The translations under genes were made by a program, and so were the position numbers. Below the pieces are notes generated by a model that was not told where the DNA came from, did not search any database, and worked only from the letters and a program-made list of their open reading frames with translations. From assembly GCA_963556495.2 (NCBI GenBank), contig OY747709.1, forward strand, positions 21,183,900-21,247,899: DNA of 64,000 nucleotides. Direction: 5' to 3'. Positions 1-63,259 of the stretch are shown one piece after another (the first letter of the stretch is position 1; the number at the start of each line of letters is the position of its first letter). This DNA comes from Valencia hispanica. Taxonomy: Eukaryota; Chordata; Actinopteri; Cyprinodontiformes; Valenciidae.

Positions 1-709
1 TCACTAGATTCGTTACTAGTTGGTTTTTTGAAAGAGAGTCTCTAGAGGGTCTAAAACTTGCTAAATATAGTGACAAAGTCCATTCATTGGCAACACTGTT
101 CCCTTCTGGTTACAGACTGGATGGGGTAGATTCACAGGACCGTACCAGTCACGTGACTCCAACCCATCCAGTCTGTGAGGTAGCACAGTCAGCATCTTAA
201 AGGGACATGAGCATCGCTGAACTACCTTTTCATTTTTTGAAAATACCGAATATACCAAACATGGGCAAAATGACGTCGGTTACACTCATAAATTTTGGTA
301 TCGGTAAATTTCGGTTCATCGCCCAGCCCTAAAAGGATGTTTCTATTTCTATAAATAATTAAGGACACTCGTGGCAGGGAGCCAGGAAAAACTAATTTTG
401 AATATCATACTTTTATCATACTTTGTAAAGATAAATAGCAATCGGGTAGAATTTGTATCAAATTTGGTCAAAGCTTTCTAAAAACCTGACATCTGTAATC
501 TGCCAGAAAACTATGTACATCTCTAATAATTCAGCTGTATTTTTTCCAAGCCCTCAAAAAACCTTGCAGAGCTTCTCTTCCATCACATCTTGTAAACAGT
601 GCTGTCATTTCTATGTTAAGTCTAAATGTCCCCAATTTTTTGTTACCCTTTTAATCAAAAAACCCAAGGCAGAGGAAAACAAGACATTCAAGAGTTATAG
701 AATATTTAC
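1..709. other. Partial UBR4 intron with repeat remnant
   Basis: No coding exon of UBR4 is recognisable left of 710, so this is the 3' part, in genomic order, of an intron. Around 240-332 the minus strand reads TTAGGGCTGGGCGATGAACC and continues as an A/T-rich sequence; the GGGCTGGGCGAT start is typical of degenerate interspersed repeats in fish, so 1-332 is probably an old repeat copy running out of the window. The 330-700 segment shows nothing. Confidence 0.5.
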
Positions 710-51917
<51,208 letters not shown>

Positions 51918-52277
51918 CTTGAAATCCCATAGAAAAAGCTAACTGCCGAGCAAGAGGCTGTGAAGGTAAATCTCAGGGGGCGGTTCAAAATCCCATCAAA
52001 CATGCCTTATTTCATGTGTTTATGTTGTGTGTTTTTTTCGGTATAATTTTGCTTTATGTATTTAAAAATGGCACACATTACCACAAACATAAGTAGTCAA
52101 ATGGATATGTGTATTTGTCATGATTTAAATAAGACTGAAAGTTCATTTATAAAATAAAAATAAAATAAAAAAGTTATTCTACTGGTATTGAAATATTTCA
52201 ATGATGTATTTAAAATACTGTTATTTTTTAAATTGAACTATTAAAAAAATTCAGCGTGTATTGTACTTGATTATTTC

Positions 52278-53039
52278 CAGAGGCGGGTAGTAACTAGTTA
52301 CATTTACTTGAGTAGGCCTAACTTTTGTATTTTTGAGAGTAGTTTTACTACACAGTACTTTTTACTTTTACTTGTGTAATATCAATATGAAGTTTTTAGT
52401 CTTACTTGAGTAAAACTTCTAGATGCTTTACACACTGTGAGTAAATTCCCTGAATGAAGAACAAACATGTTTTAATAAAGGATACACCAGACATTGACAC
52501 ACACCTACAGTTTATTAAAGGACACCACCTGTTTCTATACAAAATGTGTTTTTTAAATGTATTTTGTTTAATCTGTAGAGATTGTTGCATTTTGAGGTCA
52601 GGTGAATACAGTAAACACCATAAATTGTCACTGGAAGTAGCCTACGTTTTACCTTGTTCTAGGATTAATATACATATAACATTACCTACTGTAAGTATTG
52701 GTGTTATGTTGAAAAAAAACTGTCTTATTAGATTTCCTTCTGCTAAAAACATATTTTGTAAATATTTTATTTAGTTGTATCATTTTTTATTTTATTTTAT
52801 TTGTCTGTAAAATACCAAAATTTGCCCGGAACTTTATTTGTTTTATGTCTGATGAGATCAATTTGAAAAGATTTTTATCAGATGTTACTCAGTACTCAAG
52901 TAACCTTTTTACCAAATACTTTTTTAGGCTTACTCGAGTAGTTTTTTGGACAGCTGCTTTTTTCTTTTACTTGAGTAAAAATATTTTTAAGTAGGGCTAC
53001 TCTTACTTGAGTATAACTTGGGTACTCTATCCACCTCTG
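52278..53039. mobile_element. hAT-like MITE with 8 bp target duplication
   Basis: Ends CAGAGGCGGGTAG (52278) and, inverted, CAGAGGTGGATAG (to 53039), flanked by ATTATTTC (52270-52277) and ATTATTGC (53040-53047), which match at 7 of 8 positions. The inside is rich in ACTTGAGTA in both orientations and has no coding capacity. Sits between the UBR4 and EMC1 promoters. Confidence 0.8.
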
Positions 53040-53747
53040 ATTATTGCTTAGCCCTTTGCTTCATTGATGTTAGAATCTATCTGAAGAGATATGTAGATAT
53101 CTGTAGCAATTAGATTTATTCTGGATTAATTCTTTTATAGCAAAAAGAAATAAACATAAACACATGAAATATGGCGTTTGGTGTGACTTATTTATTTATT
53201 GGATTGTAATGGTGATTTATATTGCATATTTTTATCCTTATTGCGAATACAAAGCACTGATAAGAATTATTCAGTAGTGATAAAGATTAATTCCTATACT
53301 GATGATATTTGCAAACCTTAAAACCTGGTATTGTTTGGACAATTACATACACTTCCTGAAATGCTTTTCCATATTTGTGTGTTTAATTTTCCAAATCCTA
53401 TGAAATGTATTTATTGTATTTAGCTGTACAGCTATATCCATACCCTTTGAAAAACAATTTTCATTGTTCAAGGATTTTTTTTGACAAAGGGGCACTACTA
53501 CGTTCGTTCATGAGAAACAGTGAAACAGCGCCCTTTAGAGTCACAGAATCTGATGGTCACAGAAAATGGTCTTGAGTCTCTAAAGTATACCATCACATTG
53601 ATCATCATTTCAATGAATAGTCCAAAATATAGCAATAATTATTTACGTATATAATTATTTACATATATAGGCTATTCTCTAACCCTAGGTTATTGCACGT
53701 TTGACCCTCAATATATTAAACATATGAAATAACTAACTAAATAACGA

Positions 53748-53749
<2 letters not shown>

Positions 53750-53791
<42 letters not shown>
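53750..53791. repeat. (AT)n microsatellite
   Basis: About 40 bp of alternating AT in the UBR4-EMC1 intergenic region. Confidence 0.95.
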
Positions 53792-53792
<1 letters not shown>

Positions 53793-54116
53793 GTTTCAAA
53801 AATGAATTTTACATAAACTTATGTGTGTCATAACAAAATGGCAAATGCCATATTTCTGTTCATTGTATTTGTCACATTGTAATTCAGTATATGATATTAA
53901 TAATTATGTAGCTAACAAACTGTTTATGTATTTCATTGTTGCATTTCCGGCTCTTGATACTGTTTGAGTTGGAGAATTCTAGCGAACATTGCAACAAAGT
54001 AAGAATGTTTTACACTTTTTGACCTGTTGGTGGCAGCACTTCCATTTAACGAGACAAATAGGGAGTCCGACAACTTCTTCCTTCCTTCTTCCGTTGAGCA
54101 AGTCAAGGCTGCAGCA

Positions 54117-56632
54117 ATGGCAAAGCTAATTTTGCTGTTGCTGAAATTATGTATTTTGTTTTGTGCTGTCAATGCTGTATTTGAGGATCAAGTGGGAAAA
54201 TTTGACTGGTAAGAACAGCCAGATGGGCAATAAAAAGAATAACGTTTTTCTACGGTATTTTATTTCACAATTTGAAGATGCTAATGCTAACACCTGTCAA
54301 AGCCATTAGCTTCGAGGCGGTCTGTTTAGTGAGCATTTTCAGGAGAGGACATTTTAAAAGCAAAAAATTAATTAAGAAAGTAGTTTTTTATTACGTCCGA
54401 TTTATAAATATTTTTGACAAAAAAAAGGACTCAAATAAATTCGTTTAGTAAAATAAATTTAGGCTGATTTTAAATATAAGGAATCAAGTTAACTAAATTG
54501 ATCATTACAAGTTATTCATGTCAGTGTTATTCATAACTAGTCGTTCTGTTTCATAATGAATGCTTCTTGTTTCACAGGAGGCAACAATATGTAGGCAAGG
54601 TTCGTTTTTCTCATTTCGACACACAAATGCAGTCATCCAAAAAAGTCCTTGTAGCAACAGAGAGTAATGTTTTTGCTGCTCTAAATACCAGGACAGGGGA
54701 GCTTTGTAAGTATTTTCTTAGCCTTAAACAGACTCAGCTGTCATATATTCTCATCTTTTTGATAATCCACACAATACACTCTCCTGTCCGTGTCTGATAC
54801 AGTCTGGCGGCATGTGGACAAAACTGGTCCTGAGGGAAACATTGATGCTTTTCTGCACCATGCACAAGGTGTTTCTATCTTTAATTTTAATTCAGTGTGA
54901 ACTTTAGATTTTAGCTCTGTGTGTATGTTTATTCATTGTTGATAAAACCGTTTTTCTCTCCTTAGACGCAGTACTAGTGGTTGGAAATGGGCGCATGTTG
55001 CGCTCTTGGGATGTTAATGTTGGTGGTTTGAACTGGGAAATCTTGCTGGACACTGGCAGGTGAACACCTTTGGGGTTTGAAATGTGATGTCAGATTGTTC
55101 ATATGGATTAAACCTTAACTGCTTTTGTCATGTGTTTTATTTTAGTTTTCAAACAGCATGTTTAGTGGGGCAACAAGGCACAGTCAAACATGTAGCTGTT
55201 CTAAAGAAAACCGTAATCTCTGTTCATTATTTGTCCAATGGGCATCAAAAATGGATAGAGAACCTGCCAGAAAGGTAAAACATCTTATTTTCTGCTCCCC
55301 TTTTTAATGTTTATTATTAATCTCATGTCTTTTTTTTTATCATTATAGTGAAACTGTGGATTATCAAACTGTGTACTCTGGTGGAAATGGTCATGTCTTC
55401 GTGTTGGGAATTGTTCCCCATTCCCATATCACAATTGTTGTTTACAGCATGGAGGATGGAGAGATAATAAAGCAGGTAACCCTATATAATAAAGCTTGAA
55501 TGTATACTGAGTAAAAAAAAAGGTAGATAACCAAAGAATGTTTGTAGTTTTGAAAGACAACCTGTACTCCAGTTTATTCTGTTCTTTGGTTTGTTATTGT
55601 TTCAGGTCTCAGTTGAAGCTCCATGGCTGTCCAACATACCAGCCAGCTGTGTAGTGGTTGGTCAGGGGTTGTTGATGTGTGTAGACTCAACATCAATGTC
55701 CCTAAACACACTCGACTTACAGCAGCCGCTGCAGATGACACAGATTCCCCTGCAGGTATGAAGTAAACCAAAAAAAAACTTTCAGCTCTATGAGATAACA
55801 ATTTCTTTGCCTCTGCATCAGTACTCTCTCCATATGTATTGGTTATGTTAATGGTTTTCCCTTTTTTCTTTTTCTAACATTTCAATCGTTTCTCATCAGT
55901 CACTTGGACTTGAAGTGGACCCAGACTTTCATCCGTCTCTTGTGTCGCACCAGCCCAACCCTGCTCAAAAGCCATTGTCAGAGTTCTTCCTGCAGCTTGG
56001 GCCTGAACGCTATTTGCTTCTGCAGCTGAACAATGGGCAAATAACAACACTAAGAGATTTCAAGCCTGTATGTAATTGTTTCTTTGTATTTCACTTTTCT
56101 GAGTTGTTTTATGTCTTTTCTATTGCAGTATTAAAGTAATTTTAATGCAAGGGAGCTTTCTTATGGCAAATATAGGGGTTGGGGGGGGGGGGCTTAAGCC
56201 TCTTTTCCCTGACCCTACATGGGAGATTATTTACCTCCGTGGTGTCCAAAGTCAGTCCTCAAGGGCCGGTACTCTGCATATTTTTAGTTCTTTCCCTGAT
56301 TTAACACACCTGAATAGAATGATGATTCATTTGCAGGGCTCTCTAGAAGTTTATTACATGGATTTGGACCATTTGAAATATTATATTTGTGATATATTAC
56401 TCAAAATCAATAATATCAGTAAAATAGTTGGTGGTATCACCAACTGTTTTACTCACAAATGACTGATTTTGATTTTAATAACCGATTACTGATTTAAATA
56501 ATAAATTACTGATTTTAATAATAAATTACTGATTTTAATAACATTTTTCTTCATTTATAGGCCCTGCTGGCTTCGTTTGCTACCACTGGAGAGAAGACTG
56601 TCGCTGCTGTTATGTCACCCAAGAATAAGACT
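54117..56632 (+). CDS. emc1: EMC1 exons 1-9 (signal peptide and N-terminal beta-propeller)
   Basis: Residues 1-342. Exons: 54117-54208, 54578-54705, 54803-54868, 54966-55059, 55146-55274, 55349-55475, 55606-55755, 55900-56067, 56561-56632. After the signal peptide come propeller blades of the PQQ-like type: [60 protein letters not shown]. Exon 9 ends [21 protein letters not shown] more distal upstream frame opens at 54027 and runs in frame into the start (31st codon is the chosen ATG); the chosen one gives the expected signal peptide. Intron 8 (56068-56560) contains a poly-G run at about 56178-56191, a fish interspersed repeat (GTGTCCAAAGTCAGTCCTCA, 56240-56340) and a 21 bp tandem repeat at 56460-56545. 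Confidence 0.96.
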
Positions 56633-59600
56633 GTAAGTTTATGTAAGATTATTCTCTCAAGTCTGTGTATCTGGTTGTAAATGGTGTAGATATTTAGTTT
56701 AGTGAATTACATTGAAAAGTATTTAGTTTAACCTAGTATTTTATGTTAGTGATGAGAACTGATTGGATTATTGTTTTTTAAAAGTGATATTCTGTTACCC
56801 CCCACTGCAGGCTTGCAGTATCAACCTCTTCAGTGCCGACACTGGGCGTAGACTTCTTGACACGACTCTGATTTTCACAGTGGATCCTAACGGAGGAAAA
56901 CCAGAGAGGGTGAAATTTCCTGTTTTCTTCCCACTGATCTTCATGTGTTATAAAGCAACAATATCATTTCAATTATTTCACCACTATCCAACCATTAGTT
57001 AATCATGTTTAGGAATTTAAGGAATCTTTTAATAATGGTATTAATTGAAGTTCTGTCCTGCAGCTGCATGTCCAAGCATTCCTGAAGAAGGATGACTCTG
57101 TTGGCTACAGGGTCATGGTGCAGACAGAAGACTACACACTGACTTTCATACAACAACCAGGTATGGTCAGTTTCCACAATTTGCCTTTTCATTCCTGCAA
57201 ATGACTGTTGTATTGTGCAAACCTGTCTGATTCTTTGTTTTATCATGACTTCCTCTAAAACAATGCATATAAAGTCAGCAGTTCTCTTTAAAATGAGGAT
57301 GTTGCAGGTAAATTGAGACTGACTTTCCTGTCTGGATGCAGTCTGACTGTTTCATCGACAGTGGATAAGGTTGCAGCTCTGGTCTGAGATTCCCCATATC
57401 TAGTCCAGTTTGCACGGCTAAAATTTTGACTCGGGAGTCTGCATCTGCTTATTGATTTCATTGTTAAAAGAGAATGTACCTGCAAGTAAAAAAAAAAAAG
57501 AACACATCAGCTTCCGGTTCCTGTTGGCCTAATCCTGTTCAGGGTTTCAGTGGCACTGCTGCCTATCTCGGCATTAAACTGGTGATAGGTGGGTTCACCA
57601 ATCGATTGCAGTGCCACACATGGACAATCACTTACACTTATGGGCAATTTTAAAGTTACCATTTAACCCCACATACATGTGTTTGTACAGCAGGGGGGTA
57701 AAAAAATAAGTACGGCTGTAGTTCAGTGGTAGAGTTGTCAGCCTGCAACCCAGAAATTGTGGGTTCGATTCCAGCTTCCACCTGCTACATGTCGTTGTGT
57801 ACTTGGGCAAGACACTTCACCTAACTGCCTACTGGTGTTGGCCACAGGGGCCGATGGCGCGATATGGCAGCCTCGCTTCTGTCAGTCTGCCCCAGGGCAG
57901 CTGTGGCTACAATCATAGCTTGCTTCCACCAGTGTATGAATGTGAGGGTGAATGAATAGTAGAGTTGTAAAGCGCTTTGAGAGTCTTGAAAAGCGCTATA
58001 TAATTGCAAGCCATTATTATAAAAAAAATAAGTACCCAACAAAAATCCACATGGACGCAGAAGGAATGTCCGAACTCCAAAAAGATTAAGGTCATAGCCG
58101 GGATTTGAACCGGCGAGCTCCTTGCTGTGAGGCAAAAGGTCGATGTGAACAATGAACAGAGATTGTTCAATAATTGTGTGGAGCTTGAATAGAGCTGACC
58201 TCTTATAAAGCAAGTCAGGATCACATACTGTACTGAAACATTTTTGTCTCCTCCCGCTGTTCTCATCCACTTCCCAGGAGAATCTTAGTCATGAATGAAC
58301 CCAGTGTTTGTAGTTGCTGAGGTACTAATATGCACTAAGTATAGCATTTTTTATTTTAAAAAAAAATAATTATTTTTTTGCCTTGTTTTACTCTTAGTTA
58401 AAACAAACTAGGTCAGATTTTGGAGCTAGACCATTGTTAAATGTATTTGCTTTTATAGGAATGTTACTCTGGTGCAAGGGGCGTCTTGTGGGTTTTTGTG
58501 AATTAGTAGGTGCATGTTCTAGAATACAAATTACTTGGTGAGCCATTCTCTGCCTCATGATGACATTAAAGTATATTCTGCCTTTTATTCATGATAAACA
58601 ACACCAGACCCACAAATTTCCCTGTGCGGCAGTACTTCTGTCCTTTTCCACAAGCCTCGAGGGGGGAAAAATCCATGTTATTGGAAAGCTCAGAATCCTG
58701 TAGGCTTTCACAGTGCGTGGAAGGTAGAGGGAGTGATTACAGAGGAATAATGAGTCTTCTTTTCCAGGGCGTGTAATGTGGACAAGAGAGGAGGCCTTGT
58801 CAGATGTGGTGACAATGGAAATGGTGGATCTGCCCCTCACTGGGGCACAAGCCGAGCTGGAGGGCGAGTTCGGCAAAAAGGCCGGTAAATGCTTCACCGT
58901 TCATCCTATTTACACCTCATCGCCAGCAAAGTTTGTTTTGTTTTTTCTCTCTGAACTGCTTTTGGCCATTTCTAACAAGTAGCTCCTAAATGGCTTGATG
59001 TTGTGATTCACCTGGTTGATTTATGATCTTTACTCTTATTTTGTTCTGTCTTTATTGCTGCAAATGGATTCAGCTATTCAAGGTAACACGGCTCTCTTTG
59101 TAATGTTTTTTAACCATCAACAAAAAAATGTTTGGAACACCCGTTGCAAATCCTTTTTGACATTCGCTGTAATTGGAAATGCGCTGATGGGATTTTTGTC
59201 GCCGTTTTTAAATCTCCGGTAAAGCTTTGATATGCCGATCACTTTAAAAACTTAAGAAAAACATAAAGCATTCCAAAACATTTTTCTCTCGCCTTCCTGC
59301 TGTGAGAGGTCATCAGTAATTCCTTGTGGGAGCAGAGGTGATGTCATGTCATTTATTTGTAAGAGCAGTCGCTGTAAAGGTTTTTTACACATTTTTTAAA
59401 ACAAAAATAAAATAATCAGAGTCAACATTTTAAGCTGTCTTAAACATCTTATTTTGATACTGCAGTATCAGTGTAGATTTCTAAGACAATGTAGATTCTT
59501 ACCCAACTCTAACTTCTAGTTAAGCCTCAACATTATCTCAGTGTGATTTGTCTTTATTTTTAGACGCCTAACTAGTCTGTAAAGATTAACATTGAGCCTT

Positions 59601-62600
59601 TTTCACCCAGTAAAACATCCACACCAAAGACCGTTGCTGTCAATGTGACCTAGTAACCCTTAACGTATGATGTGTTCACTGATTGGAAAAAATATTGGAT
59701 TTTTTTGAGCTTCCAACCAGCAAGTCAAAGGGTCAAAACTGATCAAGCTAAAAATTGGCAGATTCAGTCGCCGGCTGGTTTCTAAGCGCTTCTTTGTTGT
59801 GTGCCTTCTGTTTAGTCATCCCTATTCTCCAAGAAGACAGTTTTATCTTGTTTTTTACATTTAATTAACATATTTAATGGAATGACTCTTGACACTTTTA
59901 GTACACCATTACAGAATTTGCTTGCTCTTGTTTTAATGTTTCTAGATGGGTTGTTGTCTATGGTGTTGAAGAGGCTCTCCTCTCAGCTCATCATGCTGCA
60001 AGCCTGGATTGCTCACCTCTGGAAGCTGTTCTACGACGCTCGAAAACCCCGCAGTCAAGTCAAGAACGACATCTCCATCGAGAACCTGTCCAGAGACGAG
60101 TTCAACTTGCAGAAAATGATGGTTATGGTCACGTCATCTGGAAAGGTAAAAGCTGTAAAGACTAAAGCTCACTCTCTAATTTCCCCTATAATATGTTTTG
60201 AGGGATAAGCTACAGTGCACAGTTGTGGTTAAACTAGATTTTCTGTATATAGACTATGTTCAGACAGGCATTCGTATGACTATAGCCGATTTTTCAGCTT
60301 GTTTTTCTTTTCCTGTTAAGCTCTTTGGGATTGACAGCAAGACTGGTGGAATTCTGTGGAAGCACTACCTTGACAACGTCCCATCGAATGCTGCTTTTAA
60401 ATTGATGGTTCAACGAACCACTGCTCACTTCCCTCACCCTCCACAGTGCACATTGCTTATCAAAGACAAGGTATCTAATGAAACACTGGGGCCTGTGTTT
60501 AACGAGTTTAATCCCTGATGTCTGCGTATTTATTTTATACCAAAATTGGTGACTGTTAGATAAATCTTGTCGTTTTTAAAGTCTCTCATCTTAAGCTTCA
60601 CCCATCAGACACAAGGAGTGTTTATCTAGCCTGTGTTACATAGTAGTTGGTTAATAATTTGAAAATAAAATTTCTGGGTCACAGGACACGGGCCTGGCCA
60701 CACTTCATGTGTTTAACCCCATCTTTGGAAGGAGAAGTCAGGTCACACCACCTGCCCTACCTCAGCCAATACTTCAGTCACTTATGCTCCCGCTTATAGA
60801 CCAGGATTATTCCAAGGTTCTGCTTCTCGTCGATGACCAGTACAAGGTCTGATCAACATCTCAAAATATCACCTACACATTTTGCGCACGCTTATAATCA
60901 TGTGGGATGTTTGTATCTTAAGTTTAGAATCGTAACATTTTAATGAAATACATTTCCCACCTTTATTTGTCCAATTTTTATTGTTGTTATTCCAGGTTTC
61001 TGCCTTCCCTTCAACTAAGAATGTCCTTCAGCAGCTTCAGGAGACGGCTTCATCCATCTTCTTCTTTCTTGTCGACTCCAGTCAGGGAAGACTCTCTGGT
61101 TACAGACTGAGAATGGCAAGTTCTTCGATTAACATTATGTTGTATCTTAGTTCTTGCAGTGAACAACCATGAAATAATACTCAAATGATCTATAAAAATT
61201 AACCCTGGTGGTTTTCTTTTTTAATGCCCCCAGGACTTGTCAACTGAACAGGTCTGGGAGGTTGTCATTCCAACAGAAGTACAGAAGATTGTCTCTGTTA
61301 AGGGGAAAAGGCCCAATGAGCATGTGCACTCACAAGGCAGGGTGATGGGAGACCGCAGTGTGCTGTATAAGGTATAATAACATATTCTACATGCTTTATT
61401 TGACTTTGGAAAGGGTTCTAAAAGATCTAAAATCATTCCTTTTCACCGGTCTGAACAAAAACTACTGTAGTAACATCTTGTGTTAAAGTAGAAGATATAG
61501 AATCTTCGTCTGCACTCAATATTAATCACCTTACGTAAAAGAAAGTTCTCAATCCTATGTTTTGACATCCGTCAGCCTTTCTGTCCTGTAAATGCAAACA
61601 CATTTCCTAACCAGTCTGGAATTTGATTTAGTAATTTTCCAGGTCTGGATAAGTTTATAAAAATAAAATATTCATATTTCCACCTTTTTTGTTGTTGTGT
61701 AAAAGTTATATTCATCCATCTATCCATTGATCTTACACTGCCTGACCACAGTAGAACATTTTATCATAAATTCACATTGTAAAATTGCCTAATTTATATT
61801 TTAAAGAATTAGCCGAAACATCTGTAAATAAGAGTTTGGGAAACTATTGCATTTTTATATGAAAGAAATTGAGAGACTACCGTTATATGCTAAGGTTTGT
61901 GAGGATCTGTGGGAGTTGTGCTGAAAAGTAAGGTCAACTAATAAGTTTGAGATATTATTGCACCATACATAATCTTTTTATTACCAGTTTAATTGCCATA
62001 TTAGTACCATATTTTTGAAAGTATTTTATTTGTAATTTTCTTTTCCTTTTTAACTTTCTCTTAATAGTACCTGAACCCAAATCTGCTGGCTGTGGTGACA
62101 GAAAGCACAGACGTGCACCAGGAGCGCAGCTTCATAGGGATTCTGCTCATCGATGGTGTGACTGGTCGTATCATCCACGAAGCTGTTCAGAGAAAAGCCA
62201 GAGGACCGGTGCATGTTGTGCACTCTGAAAACTGGGTTGTGGTAAGCAAGGATAGATTTCTGAAAGCACAAATGGAAACACTCATCCTTCGTTTTGTAGA
62301 TATGAAGTGGCTGCAATTTGAACTTTGTCAGTAGCGTAATTTTCTGTAGATAATACCTTCAGGATAATATCATCTCTTATTCCTGTTTCCCCTGTCAAAC
62401 GTAACAGTATGAATACTGGAGCACAAAGTCCCGCAGGAATGAGTTCTCTGTAATCGAACTGTATGAAGGAATGGAGCTTTACAACAGCACCGTCTTCAGC
62501 TCGCTGGATCGGCCACACGCTCCTCAGGTGCTTCAGCAGTCTTACATTTTCCCTTCTTCCATCTCCACCATGGAGGCCACCCTGACTGAGAAAGGCATCA

Positions 62601-63259
62601 CCAGTCGCCATCTGCTAAGTAGGTTAAAAAATTATTCTTTTCTGTCCTCTCCAAATATAGTTTTTGTTAGTAAGCCACAATGTTTTAACACTTTTGCAAC
62701 ATTCTTTTTTTTCCATTGGTCACAGTTGGTCTGCCATCTGGGGGGATTCTGTCATTACCAAAGATGTTCCTTGACCCACGGAGGCCAGAAATAATATCCG
62801 AGCAGAGTCGGTAAGTCCAGTCAGATGTGGTTTAACGCTGAGCTGATTTAAAATACTTTGCAAAAGTCATTCCCTCTTGTTTTTACATTTTGTCACATTA
62901 TAGCCATGCAGTTCAAAGTATTTTTATTGGCATTTATTGTGATGGACCAACACAAAGAAGTGCGCAGTTATGATGAGGAAGGAAAATTATGAAAATGAGT
63001 AAAATCCAATGATTTTCCACAGCTTTGTTGGTCTATAACATAAATGTTAAGAATTGCTCAGTGAGTATACTGAAGCACTTAATGTTGCCCTTTGTTCATC
63101 TAAATTTGACATGCACACTCAACTTACAGGGAAGAAAACCTGATACCGTATGCACCAGAGCTGATCATCCGTACGGAGTGGTTCATCAACTACAATCAGA
63201 CTGTGTCGAGAGTGCGAGGCATTTACACGGCCCCGTCTGGACTGGAGTCAACCAGCTTG
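54117..63259 (+). CDS. emc1: EMC1, ER membrane protein complex subunit 1 (21 exons, C-terminus outside window)
   Basis: Largest lumenal subunit of the EMC, which inserts tail-anchored and multi-pass proteins into the ER membrane. Seen here: 21 coding exons with consistent phases, 2,709 nt, 903 codons, matching vertebrate EMC1 from the start to GLESTSL. The start at 54117 gives a signal peptide ([20 protein letters not shown]) followed by [11 protein letters not shown], the conserved mature N-terminus. The missing part is the last ~60 residues with the single transmembrane helix. No stop or frameshift. Compared with human EMC1 the Ser-rich loop between exons 9 and 10 is absent. One intron (after exon 16) has a GC donor. 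EMC1 is next to UBR4 in mammals as well, which supports the call. Confidence 0.98.
56811..63259 (+). CDS. emc1: EMC1 exons 10-21 (second propeller and C-terminal EMC1 domain)
   Basis: Residues 343-903. Exons: 56811-56909, 57064-57160, 58768-58884, 59946-60145, 60321-60470, 60685-60846, 60996-61115, 61234-61371, 62068-62241, 62408-62618, 62726-62810, 63130-63259. Readings: [148 protein letters not shown]. The part from about residue 690 on corresponds to the conserved C-terminal EMC1 domain (DUF1620). Exon 16 ends SGYRLRM followed by gcaagt. Confidence 0.96.
57161..58767. other. EMC1 intron 11 with nested repeats
   Basis: 1.6 kb. Holds an older interspersed repeat in two halves (about 57590-57699 with CCACACATGGACAATCACTT, and 58036-58140 with GCCGGGATTTGAACCGGCGA and CTTGCTGTGAGGC), split by the SINE at 57714-58021. 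The remainder is empty. Intron 12 (58885-59945) shows nothing recognisable. Confidence 0.6.
57714..58021 (+). mobile_element. tRNA-derived SINE with L2-type tail
   Basis: The head carries RNA polymerase III boxes: TAGTTCAGTGGTAGAG (A box, about 57720-57735) and GGTTCGATTCC (B box, about 57763-57773). The tail reads TGTAAAGCGCTTTGAGAG and AAAAGCGCTATATAA, the L2-type 3' end used for mobilisation by a partner LINE. Direct repeats AAAAAAATAAGTAC at 57700-57713 and 58022-58035 flank it exactly: a perfect 14 bp target duplication. Confidence 0.92.
61116..61233 (+). other. EMC1 intron 16 with GC donor
   Basis: Exon 16 ends AGACTGAGAATG and the intron begins gcaagt, the best-matching GC donor context; it ends cccccag before GACTTGTCAACTG. 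Using the GT four bases on would shift the frame into a stop in exon 17. Confidence 0.9.
61372..62067. other. EMC1 intron 17 with dispersed motif copy
   Basis: Nearly empty AT-rich intron. Around 61612-61660 it holds, inverted, the short dispersed motif (CAGTCTGGAATTTGATTTAG, TTTTCCAGGTCTGGATAAG). Confidence 0.5.
62875..63015 (+). repeat. Terminal part of a decayed Tc1-type repeat
   Basis: In EMC1 intron 20: TTTTGTCACATTATAGCCAT followed by TTTATTGTGATGGACCAACA and CAAAGAAGTGCG. This sequence is a common terminal segment of a decayed fish repeat and appears related to the relic at 2340-2900. Confidence 0.55.

Larger units (their letters stand above)
51918..54116. promoter_or_regulatory. Intergenic region between divergent UBR4 and EMC1 start codons
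   Basis: 2.2 kb that must hold both 5' UTRs and promoters. Next to the UBR4 start is an Sp1-like GGGGGCGG at 51976-51983. Just upstream of the EMC1 ATG is a pyrimidine run containing CTTCCG (ETS core CGGAAG on the minus strand) at 54088-54093. No TATA box in a convincing place for either gene; both look like housekeeping promoters (inference). A MITE and a TA array occupy the middle, so the promoters are probably separate rather than shared. Confidence 0.5.

Noticed and set aside
54027..54116. Upstream in-frame extension of EMC1 by 30 codons
   Set aside because: The ATG at 54117 directly gives the expected signal peptide; the extension is charged and would bury it.
57720..57790. Possible tRNA gene
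   Set aside because: A and B boxes are present, but the sequence continues into an L2-type tail and has a 14 bp target duplication, so it is the head of a SINE.
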